Made by a program: the position numbers and the translations under genes
Notes under the pieces: model-generated
What the model saw: the letters and a program-made list of their open reading frames with translations, nothing else
The model's database searches: none
What the model was told of the DNA's origin: nothing
In this document: positions 38,338 to 46,444 of the stretch, in pieces
Numbering within the stretch: position 1 is the first letter of the stretch
Layout of the letters: the number at the start of each line of letters is the position of its first letter
Virus record (IMG/VR): IMGVR_UViG_3300033156_000312
Location: 1-64,000 of that record
Reading direction: 5' to 3' (one strand)
Origin: a virus
DNA length: 64,000 nucleotides

Positions 38338-38952
38338 ATGAAAACTAAAAAACGTAATCGCAAAGGCAAAAATAACAGTAATTATATAGATGGAAGATGT
38401 TTAAAAAAGCATTACTGTAAAGATTGTGGAAAAAAGATTTCTTTACAAACTGCTATATATGGAAAAGGAAAATGTAATTCTTGTTCTCATATAATACACG
38501 GAGAATATTTAAAAGTTCATTATTGTATAGATTGTAATAAAGAAATAGGAAATAGAGCTACAAGATGTAGAAAATGTGCAGACAAATTACATAGCGAAAG
38601 AATGTCAACTAAGTTGAATTATTTTGCTGGAAAACACTTTACAAAAGAAAAAAACCCGAATTGGCAATATGGACTTTCATTTGAAGAATATGGTGCAGAA
38701 TTCGATAATGCTCTCAAAGAACAAGTAAGACAAAGAGACCATTATAAGTGTAGAATTTGTGGATGTAGTCAAGTAGAGAACGAAAGACAGTTAGATGTTC
38801 ATCATATTGATTATGATAAGAAAAATAACGATATGAACAATCTTTTGACTTTATGTGTGCATTGTCATAGAAAGACCAATCACAATCGAGATTATTGGTT
38901 TGCTTATTGTCGATATATTATTTCATATTTAAAAAGAAATAAGTTAATATAA
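38338..38952 (+). CDS. HNH homing endonuclease with zinc modules
   Basis: 204 residues from ATG 38338 (a GTG at 38335 is possible). It opens TKKRNRKGKNNSNYIDG, has two zinc modules (YCKDCGKKI, YCIDCNKEI), and the HNH core YKCRICGCSQ, QLDVHHIDYDKKN, NNLLTLCVHCHRK. The tail HNRDYWFAYCRYI is shared with the genes at 16.2 and 30.4 kb. It splits the sulfation genes from the LicD-like gene, so it is probably a later insertion. Confidence 0.85.
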   Translation: MKTKKRNRKGKNNSNYIDGRCLKKHYCKDCGKKISLQTAIYGKGKCNSCSHIIHGEYLKVHYCIDCNKEIGNRATRCRKCADKLHSERMSTKLNYFAGKHFTKEKNPNWQYGLSFEEYGAEFDNALKEQVRQRDHYKCRICGCSQVENERQLDVHHIDYDKKNNDMNNLLTLCVHCHRKTNHNRDYWFAYCRYIISYLKRNKLI

Positions 38953-39536
38953 TGAATATAACAAACACCAAAAAATTCTTATTTGAAATAGCGGATGTGC
39001 TTGAGAAACACAATATAGAATTTTGTATATTTGCAGGCAATCTTTTAGGTTTAATTAGAGACGGAGATTTCATTCCATGGGATAAAGATATTGATTTAGC
39101 AGTGCGAACTCGCTTTTGGAACGATACTAAATTATTCAAAAAAGTTGCTGAAGATTTAATAAGAAAAAATATTTCACTTGATTATATTTGGAATAATGAT
39201 ATTTTAAGAATAGGAAAATATGGAATTCCTTGTCATATTATTTACTTACGAAAAAATAATAAAGAATATTATCAATATGCAAATTCAGGGAAACATAGTT
39301 TCCCTTTAGAATGTATGAATACTTTTGATGAAATAAAATTTTGCGGAAGAAAATTTAAGATTCCTCATAATTCAAAAAAGTTATTAGAAAACACTTTTGG
39401 GAAATCATGGAAAATTCCTATGAAAGAATCAGCATGCAAAAGATTAAATAAAACTAAACTAAATTGGAAATCAGTAATTAATAAAGACAGATTTCATCTG
39501 AATTATATTATACCGTTTTTTGAGGAGGAACAATGA
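38952..39536 (+). CDS. LicD/fukutin-like phosphotransferase
   Basis: 194 residues. FCIFAGNLLGLIRDGDFIPW then DKDIDLAV is the LicD/fukutin signature, with acidic residues D44, D46 and D48 as in nucleotidyltransferase folds. LicD moves phosphocholine from CDP-choline onto cell-surface glycans. The CDP-activating fusion at 35.4 kb could provide a donor. It is probably a surface-glycan modifier. The tail EEEQ overlaps the next ATG. Confidence 0.8.
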   Translation: MNITNTKKFLFEIADVLEKHNIEFCIFAGNLLGLIRDGDFIPWDKDIDLAVRTRFWNDTKLFKKVAEDLIRKNISLDYIWNNDILRIGKYGIPCHIIYLRKNNKEYYQYANSGKHSFPLECMNTFDEIKFCGRKFKIPHNSKKLLENTFGKSWKIPMKESACKRLNKTKLNWKSVINKDRFHLNYIIPFFEEEQ

Positions 39537-40162
39537 GATATGTCATAGGATTTGGGACAGGAAGAAGCGGAACAGTATCTCTCGCTAAATTGCTTAATGA
39601 TTGTAAAAATGTAAACGTATCTCATGAATTTAGAGATAGAGGAGTTTATCATAGATTATCATGGAAGTTTAAGCAAAACGAAGCTAAAGAGAGATTAGAT
39701 AATTTGAGAAAATTAGAAGGTAAATTAGTAGGAGATGTTGCACATTATTATTTGAACTATATAGATTATTTTGTAGAAAAATTAGAAACAGATATTAAAT
39801 TTGTGCTTCTTGGAAGAGATGCCGAAGAAACTGTCAAATCATTTATGAAGAAATCAAGAGGATTCAATCATTGGATGTCTCCTCATACAAAAGTATTTAA
39901 AGATGGCAAATACAGACATATAGATTGGGATAGAACATTTCCAAAATATAATGATGCCACATCAAAGAGACAAGCTATTTCTTTCTATGTAAATCATTAT
40001 TATATTAGATGTATGGGATTAATAGGTCTATACCCAAAACGAATATTTCTATTAGATATAAAAGAAATAAATAATAAGAAAAAACAAAAAGAACTATTTG
40101 ATTTTCTTGAAATTCCCGAAGAAGATAGAGTATATCAGAGAATTTGGGAGAATAAATCATGA
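39533..40162 (+). CDS. second sulfotransferase-like protein
   Basis: 209 residues. FGTGRSGTVSLAKLLND (5-21) is a P-loop-like phosphosulfate loop (GtgRsGT-SL). KFVLLGRDAEETVKSFM fits the 3'-phosphate region (R, then S). It differs from the gene at 36.8 kb and belongs to the broad sulfotransferase superfamily. GAGGAGGAACA is a strong ribosome site, and ATGA overlap couples it to the LicD-like gene. A kinase-like P-loop protein is the alternative. Confidence 0.7.
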   Translation: MRYVIGFGTGRSGTVSLAKLLNDCKNVNVSHEFRDRGVYHRLSWKFKQNEAKERLDNLRKLEGKLVGDVAHYYLNYIDYFVEKLETDIKFVLLGRDAEETVKSFMKKSRGFNHWMSPHTKVFKDGKYRHIDWDRTFPKYNDATSKRQAISFYVNHYYIRCMGLIGLYPKRIFLLDIKEINNKKKQKELFDFLEIPEEDRVYQRIWENKS

Positions 40163-40725
40163 ATCCTACTATAAAAGATATACAAAAACTAATGAACAAT
40201 AAAACAATTTGTCTAATTGGCAACTCACGGTCTATATTGAAGAATGAAAAAGATATAGATATATATGATGTTATTTGTAGATGTAATAGAGGAAAACCTC
40301 AAGGAAAATCTAAATATATAGGTAGTAGAACAGACATATTATTTTTATCAACGAAAATAGATGGAGTCAGATTACAGAGAAACTTTAATCCCCGATTCAT
40401 AATCTGGCTCCCCCCTGGGCGAAAGCGAGTTACACCTTTCGTAAAAAACAATGCCTATTTCGTGCCCAAAGAAGAATGGCAAATATTATACGATAAACTT
40501 TCTGGAGAATATCGTCCTTCAACAGGACTTATGGCTTTGAATTTTATACTAAATCATCTTGAATTTAAGAAGCTCATTATTTACGGATTTGACTTCTTCA
40601 AATCTGGGACATGGTATCATCAAATAAAGAGCGGAGTGCATGAAGCTCATAATCCAGAAGAAGAGAAAAAGATAATAATAGAAATGATTAAGAATCGACC
40701 AAACGTGGAAATGAGAATAGAATGA
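40159..40725 (+). CDS. GT29-like (sialyltransferase-fold) glycosyltransferase
   Basis: 188 residues. ICLIGNSRSIL (17-27), YDVICRCNRG (34-43), YRPSTGLMALNFIL and IIYGFDFF near the end follow the GT29/sialyltransferase layout (GNs-s, D-v-R-N, PStG, GfDf). The enzymes move sialic acid or related sugars from CMP donors. No CMP-sialic-acid synthesis genes are visible, so the donor would come from the host or elsewhere in the genome. GGGAGAATAAATC precedes ATG; ATGA overlap follows. Confidence 0.7.
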   Translation: MNPTIKDIQKLMNNKTICLIGNSRSILKNEKDIDIYDVICRCNRGKPQGKSKYIGSRTDILFLSTKIDGVRLQRNFNPRFIIWLPPGRKRVTPFVKNNAYFVPKEEWQILYDKLSGEYRPSTGLMALNFILNHLEFKKLIIYGFDFFKSGTWYHQIKSGVHEAHNPEEEKKIIIEMIKNRPNVEMRIE

Positions 40726-41336
40726 TAATAATATCTTATGCAACTAAAAATACTCCTTATATGCAAGTAATTGAGCAAAGATTAAAACCTACTTTAAAGA
40801 AATTTAAGCTTAAATATGATATAGAATATCCAGAAGATTTTGGTTCATGGCAAGAAAATACTCATTATAAAGCCGAATTTATCAAGAAGATGCTTCTAAG
40901 ACATAAAGAAGCTGTCTGTTTTATTGATTCTGATGCTACTATAGAAAAATATCCTAAATTATTATATAAATTACAAGACTACGATATGAGTTTACATTAT
41001 CTTGATTTTGATTTACAATGGAGAAAAAAATCAGGCACAAAACGAGAAGCTCTTAGTGGCACTTTATATTTAAATTATAATGAAAAAATGTTGAAATTTC
41101 TTGATGACTGGATAGCTGAAAATGAAATCGATGCTCAATGGGAACAAAGAAATATGCAAAAAGTATTGGAAAGATGGAAAGATAAATTGAGAATATATCC
41201 TCTCCCATACGAATATATAGTTATAGTATATGGGGGAGATAGAATACCTTCTCATATGGTCAAAAAAGAAGATGTAGTAATTCTCCATCATCAAGCGTCC
41301 AGACGTTATAGAAATTGGAAACGGAGAAAAAAATGA
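40722..41336 (+). CDS. glycosyltransferase-like protein (DxD type)
   Basis: 204 residues. AVCFIDSDATIEKYP contains a DSD motif like the DxD of nucleotide-sugar GT-A enzymes, followed by a donor region (SLHYLDFDLQWRKKSG, LSGTLYLNYN) and DRIPSHM. The fold resembles hypothetical glycosyltransferases of GT77-type. It sits between two other glycosyltransferase-like genes. Acceptor unknown. Confidence 0.65.
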   Translation: MIIISYATKNTPYMQVIEQRLKPTLKKFKLKYDIEYPEDFGSWQENTHYKAEFIKKMLLRHKEAVCFIDSDATIEKYPKLLYKLQDYDMSLHYLDFDLQWRKKSGTKREALSGTLYLNYNEKMLKFLDDWIAENEIDAQWEQRNMQKVLERWKDKLRIYPLPYEYIVIVYGGDRIPSHMVKKEDVVILHHQASRRYRNWKRRKK

Positions 41337-41698
41337 TTTTAATGATATGTGCTATAATAACAAATATAGGAGATTATGTTACTACATTAATAGGATTTCA
41401 TTTTGGTTGCACTGAAGCAAATCCGTTAGCAAGATGTTTATTTAAAATTCCGATTATAGCATTTTTGATTAAGATACCATTAGTAACCTATTGGTTAATT
41501 ACAGGAAATAGTTTATTACATTTAATAGCGACTATTTTGCTCGGTTTTTGTTGTATTAATAATATAATTCAAATTATGAAAATGAGGAGAGTAATAAAAT
41601 GGATAAGCCAAGCCAACTCATTATCATTGGGGGCGGCCCGTCTATACGTGAAGGAATTAGTAAGGGTCTATGGCAAAGAATACAAAATAAATTTGTAA
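41333..41698 (+). CDS. small multi-TM membrane protein (DUF5658-like)
   Basis: 121 residues from ATG 41333 (GGAGAAAAAA upstream). Four hydrophobic stretches with NIGDYVTTLIGFHFGCTEANP, a D--TT---G--E-NP pattern known from small membrane proteins (DUF5658). The last 33 residues lie in the same DNA as the start of the next gene, an unusually long 100-bp overlap. Function unknown; perhaps a lipid or glycan membrane partner. Confidence 0.6.
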   Translation: MILMICAIITNIGDYVTTLIGFHFGCTEANPLARCLFKIPIIAFLIKIPLVTYWLITGNSLLHLIATILLGFCCINNIIQIMKMRRVIKWISQANSLSLGAARLYVKELVRVYGKEYKINL

Positions 41699-42291
41699 TA
41701 GGAATCAATTTCTCCTATAAGTATCACAAAGACCCCACAATTCAATGTTTTCTCGATTGGAAATTTTTTCAACAGAATAAAGAAGAAATGTTAAAGCTTC
41801 CTTTGATAGTTACAAAAAAACATAACAAGATTTCTGGTAATAATATGATTTATTTACGACCTACAACTAATTATCGTAGAGATTTAAGTAGTGGGGCGTG
41901 GAAGGGTTCTTTAACAGGTATTTATGCTGTCTCTTTAGGGATTTATTTATTAGATGAAGGGACAATTTTTTTGTTGGGCTACGATTTCGATGGCATTTCA
42001 CAGAAGGATTCAAAAAAACCTCTTACACATTATTTTCAGGGACAATATAAACATAATGGGGTAGGAAAAGTGAGTTATTATAGAACTAAAGGCAAAGCTC
42101 AAAATGATTTTCATCCGTTCGCTAAAGAGAAAAAAGTTAAGATATATAATGTCTCTCTAAATAGTAAGATACCACAATTTGAGAAGATAAGTTACGATAA
42201 ATTCTTTTCTCTTTTAAATAATAAAAAATATAATCAAGTAGTATTACGAGAGTGGATTAAGAATAAATTAAAAGGAAAACCTGAGAAATAG
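41599..42291 (+). CDS. DUF115/MAF-like glycosyltransferase
   Basis: 230 residues. LIIIGGGPSIREGI at the N-terminus, GINFSYKYHKDPT, then LTGIYAVSLGIYLL and LLGYDFDG resemble the DUF115/MptE-like Rossmann fold used by motility-associated glycosylation (Maf) proteins. GAGGAGAGTAATAAA is the ribosome site, making this start secure despite the 100-bp overlap. The role is inferred: surface-glycan or virion glycosylation. Confidence 0.65.
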   Translation: MDKPSQLIIIGGGPSIREGISKGLWQRIQNKFVIGINFSYKYHKDPTIQCFLDWKFFQQNKEEMLKLPLIVTKKHNKISGNNMIYLRPTTNYRRDLSSGAWKGSLTGIYAVSLGIYLLDEGTIFLLGYDFDGISQKDSKKPLTHYFQGQYKHNGVGKVSYYRTKGKAQNDFHPFAKEKKVKIYNVSLNSKIPQFEKISYDKFFSLLNNKKYNQVVLREWIKNKLKGKPEK

Positions 42292-42314
42292 TTATATCTA
42301 AAGGAGGTAAGAAA

Positions 42315-42467
42315 ATGAATAGAAGAAAAACTGAAAAATTGATGCGATTAAAAGGATGTGAAGACTGTAAAAATTTAACTTGTCTCTGGAATAGTGAAGT
42401 AGCCACTAAAAGTGTGGCAAATGTTTTTACATCTAAATATAATTGTAATACAAGTAAAAGGAAATAA
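42315..42467 (+). CDS. 50-aa Cys-containing hypothetical protein
   Basis: 50 residues with a perfect AAGGAGGTAAGAAA ribosome site. GCEDCKNLTC and YNCNTSKRK offer four Cys for zinc. The strong ribosome site makes translation likely. Function unknown. Confidence 0.6.
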   Translation: MNRRKTEKLMRLKGCEDCKNLTCLWNSEVATKSVANVFTSKYNCNTSKRK

Positions 42468-42468
42468 A

Positions 42469-42939
42469 ATGGAAATAAAAAGAGGAGATTTAATTCTTCT
42501 ATATTATAGATTCGACCCTATTGCTTGGCTTATTAGAAGAAAAACACATAGCAAATGGAATCATATAGGAGTAGCATTGCATGGAACTAAAATTATAGAT
42601 TTAAGAGCTACTAAGCTTCGCTATGCAAAGATTTCTCGCTTTACTAAAAGCTGTATTTATAAAATCAAAATCTTACGCATTAAAAATTTAACTCCAGAAA
42701 TAAGAGAACATTTAATTAACACTCTTGCGAAACAATCAGAAATAAGACATTATTTCAAGATGTTGTGGAAATTTTTTCTGATGTTCTTCAATATCCCTAC
42801 TGATATTTGTCTTAGTTGCTCAGAAGTAATCGCACAAGCATTAAGAGAGAAGAATATAGACATTTGCTCTGGAAAAGATGTGCGATTGATTACTCCCGAA
42901 GATTTTAACAAAAGTAAAGAGGTCTATCATGTCTCCTAA
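42469..42939 (+). CDS. permuted papain-like (NlpC/P60-superfamily) protein
   Basis: 156 residues from ATG 42469 (AAGGAAATAAA upstream). IKRGDLILLYY, then SKWNHIGVAL with the catalytic His, then ICLSCSEVIAQAL with the catalytic Cys and LITPEDF follow the circularly permuted papain-like fold of YiiX/YaeF enzymes, in which His comes before Cys. Family members hydrolyse amide, ester or thioester bonds in peptidoglycan or lipids. In this island it may trim or attach a surface group. A lysis role is possible but there is no holin beside it. Confidence 0.7.
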   Translation: MEIKRGDLILLYYRFDPIAWLIRRKTHSKWNHIGVALHGTKIIDLRATKLRYAKISRFTKSCIYKIKILRIKNLTPEIREHLINTLAKQSEIRHYFKMLWKFFLMFFNIPTDICLSCSEVIAQALREKNIDICSGKDVRLITPEDFNKSKEVYHVS

Positions 42940-43603
42940 AATAGCAATTCTTGTTCCATGTTACAATGAAGAAAATCATATTAACAATATGATTTCTAAA
43001 TTAAATAAATTGTCGTTACCTTATTTGTTTGTAAATGATGGTTCTACAGATTGCACTCATAAAATTCTACATAGTATTCAATGCCCTTATATTGAGTATT
43101 ATCCAAACAAAGGCAAAGGATATGCCATAAAAAAAGGAGCTAAACATTTAATAGCTCAAGGATATGATTATATTTTGATTATAGATTCAGACGAACAAAA
43201 TGATATGAATGATTATTCACAATTTGTGAATGTTTTAAAAATACATCCAGATGCAAAAATTGTTATAGGAAATAGATTTCATAACCCTCAAAACATGCCA
43301 ACTATAAGATATTATACTAATAAATGCATGTCTTGGATTATATCCAAATTAGCTCATCAAAAAATAACAGATACTCAATGTGGGTTTAGATTAGTGCATA
43401 AAGAGGTATTTAAAATAAGAACAAAAAGTTTACGATTTGAATACGAATCCGAACAATTAATCAAAGCTGGAAGAAAAGGATATAAAATAGTATCGACTCC
43501 TATCAAATGTATTTATTTTAAAGATAGAAAATCCAAAATTAGACCTTTACAAGATACATTCAGATTTTTTAAAATGTTATTAAATATTTATTTAATAAAA
43601 TAG
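42929..43603 (+). CDS. family 2 glycosyltransferase (DPM1-like)
   Basis: 224 residues. ILVPCYNEENHI, LFVNDGSTDCT, IEYYPNKGKGYAIKKGAK and ILIIDSDEQND give the GT-A nucleotide-sugar site (DSD); TDTQCGFRLVHKEVF and RFEYESEQLI match dolichol- or polyprenyl-phosphate sugar synthases. It would load a sugar onto a lipid carrier or glycan. Last + gene before the strand switch; it overlaps the minus-strand virion gene by 16 nt. Confidence 0.8.
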   Translation: MSPKIAILVPCYNEENHINNMISKLNKLSLPYLFVNDGSTDCTHKILHSIQCPYIEYYPNKGKGYAIKKGAKHLIAQGYDYILIIDSDEQNDMNDYSQFVNVLKIHPDAKIVIGNRFHNPQNMPTIRYYTNKCMSWIISKLAHQKITDTQCGFRLVHKEVFKIRTKSLRFEYESEQLIKAGRKGYKIVSTPIKCIYFKDRKSKIRPLQDTFRFFKMLLNIYLIK

Positions 43604-45723
43604 GGATGAACCCACCAATTTTCATTATATTGAAATGGCAGTGGACAATTTGAATGGTCTGTTGATTCGTAATCTATTAATTGAGTTATTGTATATTTTC
43701 CCCAAAACCATAAGGAATTATAATCACATCTTGTGTCTCCCCCTCCTATATAAGTCGGAGCATCTGGACTTTGCCATGCAGAAGAAGGACTATCAGGAGT
43801 TACAAAATAGTTATACATATCCAAAGACCAAGGCCAATCATCAGCGGGACATAAATTTGGAACATTATAATATTTAATTCCTGCGTATATGTTTTTATCT
43901 ATAGGATAACTTGAATCAGCAAGAATAATATCCCCATTCGCATAAAATTTACTGATTGTTAATTCTTTACAACAATATTGAATAGTGCCAGTTACTTTTG
44001 GAGGCGTTTTGCCATGCACATTATCCCCAAACCATACAGTATCAGCAAATATCCAATAAACTGTATCTTCTGGCCCATAACTTATCACCTCTCCAGGTTC
44101 TATTCTTGTCCATTCTTTTCCTCGAATTGTTACAGTTGCAGATTTATCGATAACGTCTGAATGTAATAAAGTTATATGAGTAGTTCCAAATAAATAACTT
44201 TCATTATGATATTCTTCTGCCAAATACATAGCCCCATCAGTTTTAGTCAATATACGATTATAACTTCCTCTGGTTAAAGCATTTTGCCAAGAAAATTCCC
44301 ATTCCGTTTCATCTAAAACTTGAACGGCCTTATAAGAAGTTCCAAACAGTTTGGTCTTTACTGAAGCATATCTGTTTATTTTTTTGTTTCTCTCCAAATT
44401 ATCCATATCCCATCTATTAGGAACATACATAGTGAATTTATATACTGATTTATCTTCTTTTACCGAACCAGCAGAGTTATATAAATTATCAAAACAGTTC
44501 ATATCTATCGCAGGAGACCATGTTGCCCAAGAATGACATAAATCCCATTGTCTAATATAACTTTCTCGTTTTATTGAGCTTAATTCATATGTTGGAGTAA
44601 ATACTCCTATATGCTGATATATTCCTCCGTCTTTATGTTCTAACGTTACTTGTTTACCTGTTGCAATAGCATCCTCTAAAAACCCGCATCCAACAAAATT
44701 ACGCTCAGAAAGATTTTGAGGAGAAACTTTATATTCATCTAATTTAATTTCATTAGGTCGTGCATCGCTGAGAATTGTGATTTGAAGTTTTATATCAGAT
44801 TCTATAGTATTCCCAGGGAAAAAAGTGCACCATTGGTCAGTTCTGCTTTCATGTCCTGAATATTTAATAAATTTACCCAAACAATGAGGAATTGGAACAG
44901 TATCATCACAACCACAGGCCCAATCGTATCCTCCAATACCATAATATCCCTGTTCAGCACATTTGCCTCCTGAAGCTTCGTAACATCCCTTATCTGTTGG
45001 CCCGAAGTATCTTCCTATTTGTTGTTGTAAATAAAAAATCCAATAATAATGACAATAAGCATCTCCTGTATGCCAATTCGCCCAATTGAACCACGATAAA
45101 TTCCCTTTTAAATATCTTGTATTAGCTCGATAAATAATTGCAGGAATCATTGGAATTTCAGAAGGGATTGGATGTCTTAAATCTTCAAAATGTATGTTTT
45201 GAATTGAACCTTTCCAATTCTTTAAATCGGGAGGAATCCAATCGTATTGATAATAGAGGTCGCCCACTGAACGCCTTTCATTTCCTTCATCATCATAATT
45301 GAAATATTGTTCTTTAGTAATACCGATACATTCCAATATTTTCTCTGTAGAATCTCTAATCTCTTGAATTAATTGTTTTGTAACTAAAAAATAGGCAGGG
45401 TCTCCTGGAACTAATGATTCGGGAATAGGACTAAATTCTGTTCTTTCAGAAGTAGGAATTCCTGCATCTATCTCTTGTTGTTTTCTGGCATCTTGGATTT
45501 CTTGTAAATGGTCTTTATGTATAACAGTAATCCCAGAATATAACTGTTTATCATTTAAATCAGTTACATATCCTGGGATTCCATTTAATGTAAGTAAAGG
45601 GTCATCTTTCCAAGTATAAATCCCTTGATTACGATAATACTCTCTTAGAGCTTCATCTGCTATTGGGTCTCCAGAGTTTATTATCCTACTAAAACACACT
45701 GGACATCTCTTGACATCTGCCAT
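43588..45723 (-). CDS. Cys-rich virion protein, last gene of the tail operon
   Basis: 711 residues read leftward, GGAGTAAGGT before ATG. It opens MADVKRCPVCFSRI (CxxC), has a clustered Cys/Gly/Tyr part around CYEASGGKCAEQGYYG and YDWACGCDD, and ends FQYNENWWVHPYFIK. No family is recognised. As the most downstream gene of the structural block it may be a tail-tip, adhesion or baseplate component; the many Cys could be zinc ligands or external disulfides. Confidence 0.65.
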   Translation of the reverse strand: MADVKRCPVCFSRIINSGDPIADEALREYYRNQGIYTWKDDPLLTLNGIPGYVTDLNDKQLYSGITVIHKDHLQEIQDARKQQEIDAGIPTSERTEFSPIPESLVPGDPAYFLVTKQLIQEIRDSTEKILECIGITKEQYFNYDDEGNERRSVGDLYYQYDWIPPDLKNWKGSIQNIHFEDLRHPIPSEIPMIPAIIYRANTRYLKGNLSWFNWANWHTGDAYCHYYWIFYLQQQIGRYFGPTDKGCYEASGGKCAEQGYYGIGGYDWACGCDDTVPIPHCLGKFIKYSGHESRTDQWCTFFPGNTIESDIKLQITILSDARPNEIKLDEYKVSPQNLSERNFVGCGFLEDAIATGKQVTLEHKDGGIYQHIGVFTPTYELSSIKRESYIRQWDLCHSWATWSPAIDMNCFDNLYNSAGSVKEDKSVYKFTMYVPNRWDMDNLERNKKINRYASVKTKLFGTSYKAVQVLDETEWEFSWQNALTRGSYNRILTKTDGAMYLAEEYHNESYLFGTTHITLLHSDVIDKSATVTIRGKEWTRIEPGEVISYGPEDTVYWIFADTVWFGDNVHGKTPPKVTGTIQYCCKELTISKFYANGDIILADSSYPIDKNIYAGIKYYNVPNLCPADDWPWSLDMYNYFVTPDSPSSAWQSPDAPTYIGGGDTRCDYNSLWFWGKYTITQLIDYESTDHSNCPLPFQYNENWWVHPYFIK

Positions 45724-45733
45724 ACCTTACTCC

Positions 45734-46435
45734 TTACGCTGTCGGGTCATATTCTGAATATGTTGCAAATAATCTCCAACACCTTGCATTTTTATCCCAC
45801 GTTATAGCATTTTTAGAGCCATCTTCATTGTATAAAGGACTTCGTTTTGGATTTCCATTTTCGTCATTTACTATATTTCCGTTAGAGTCTCTTTCAACAA
45901 AATAACACGATTTAATATCAATTTCAATTGCTTTTACTCCCCAACTTTTTGTTTTTGCATCAAAATCTAAATGAAGTGGCCCTATCATTTGAACACCGTC
46001 TAATCCATGTTCATTTTCATTAGATAATTTTATATTTGGTTCTTCTGTCCAAAATTGTTGAGTGTGAGGGTTATAATCTGTCATATCTTCATATTCTACA
46101 ATTTCTAATTGTTCTGAAATTAAAGCTCCTCCTGACCATCTTGTATGAGAATGTTTATTATAAGCTTTATTGGGAGTTGCATCAGGAGCTATTGCCCCAT
46201 AGCTGGGATATAATAATTCTAAATCATTCCAAGCTAACAGTCCCCCGTAAATCCCCCCAGCTCCACTTCCAGGCTCAACGGGCCCAGATAAACTTCTGTC
46301 TCGAATACCTCCTACTTTAGAATACGGAACTGGTTCGTCATGTTCTTCTGTATCTGATAACTGTCTTAATTTTGCTTTTAAATTGACTATTTCTTGTTCT
46401 AACAATTCAATTCGTTGATTTAGTGTCAACTTCAT
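45734..46435 (-). CDS. virion-associated protein with coiled-coil start
   Basis: 233 residues. MKLTLNQRIELLEQEIVNLK is a coiled coil; a Gly/Ser/Pro linker follows and the C-terminal 130 residues (HLDFDAKTKSWGVKAIEID, FVERDSNGNIVNDENGNPK) look beta-rich and Asn-rich like fibre-tip proteins. AAGGAGAATAT is the ribosome site. Probably a tail appendage; no family is recognised. Confidence 0.6.
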   Translation of the reverse strand: MKLTLNQRIELLEQEIVNLKAKLRQLSDTEEHDEPVPYSKVGGIRDRSLSGPVEPGSGAGGIYGGLLAWNDLELLYPSYGAIAPDATPNKAYNKHSHTRWSGGALISEQLEIVEYEDMTDYNPHTQQFWTEEPNIKLSNENEHGLDGVQMIGPLHLDFDAKTKSWGVKAIEIDIKSCYFVERDSNGNIVNDENGNPKRSPLYNEDGSKNAITWDKNARCWRLFATYSEYDPTA

Positions 46436-46444
46436 ATATTCTCC

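Noticed and set aside
16199-38952. Group I or group II introns around the HNH genes
   Set aside because: The flanking genes are intact and no intron-like paired elements or split coding sequences were recognised; only the intein is a clear splicing element.
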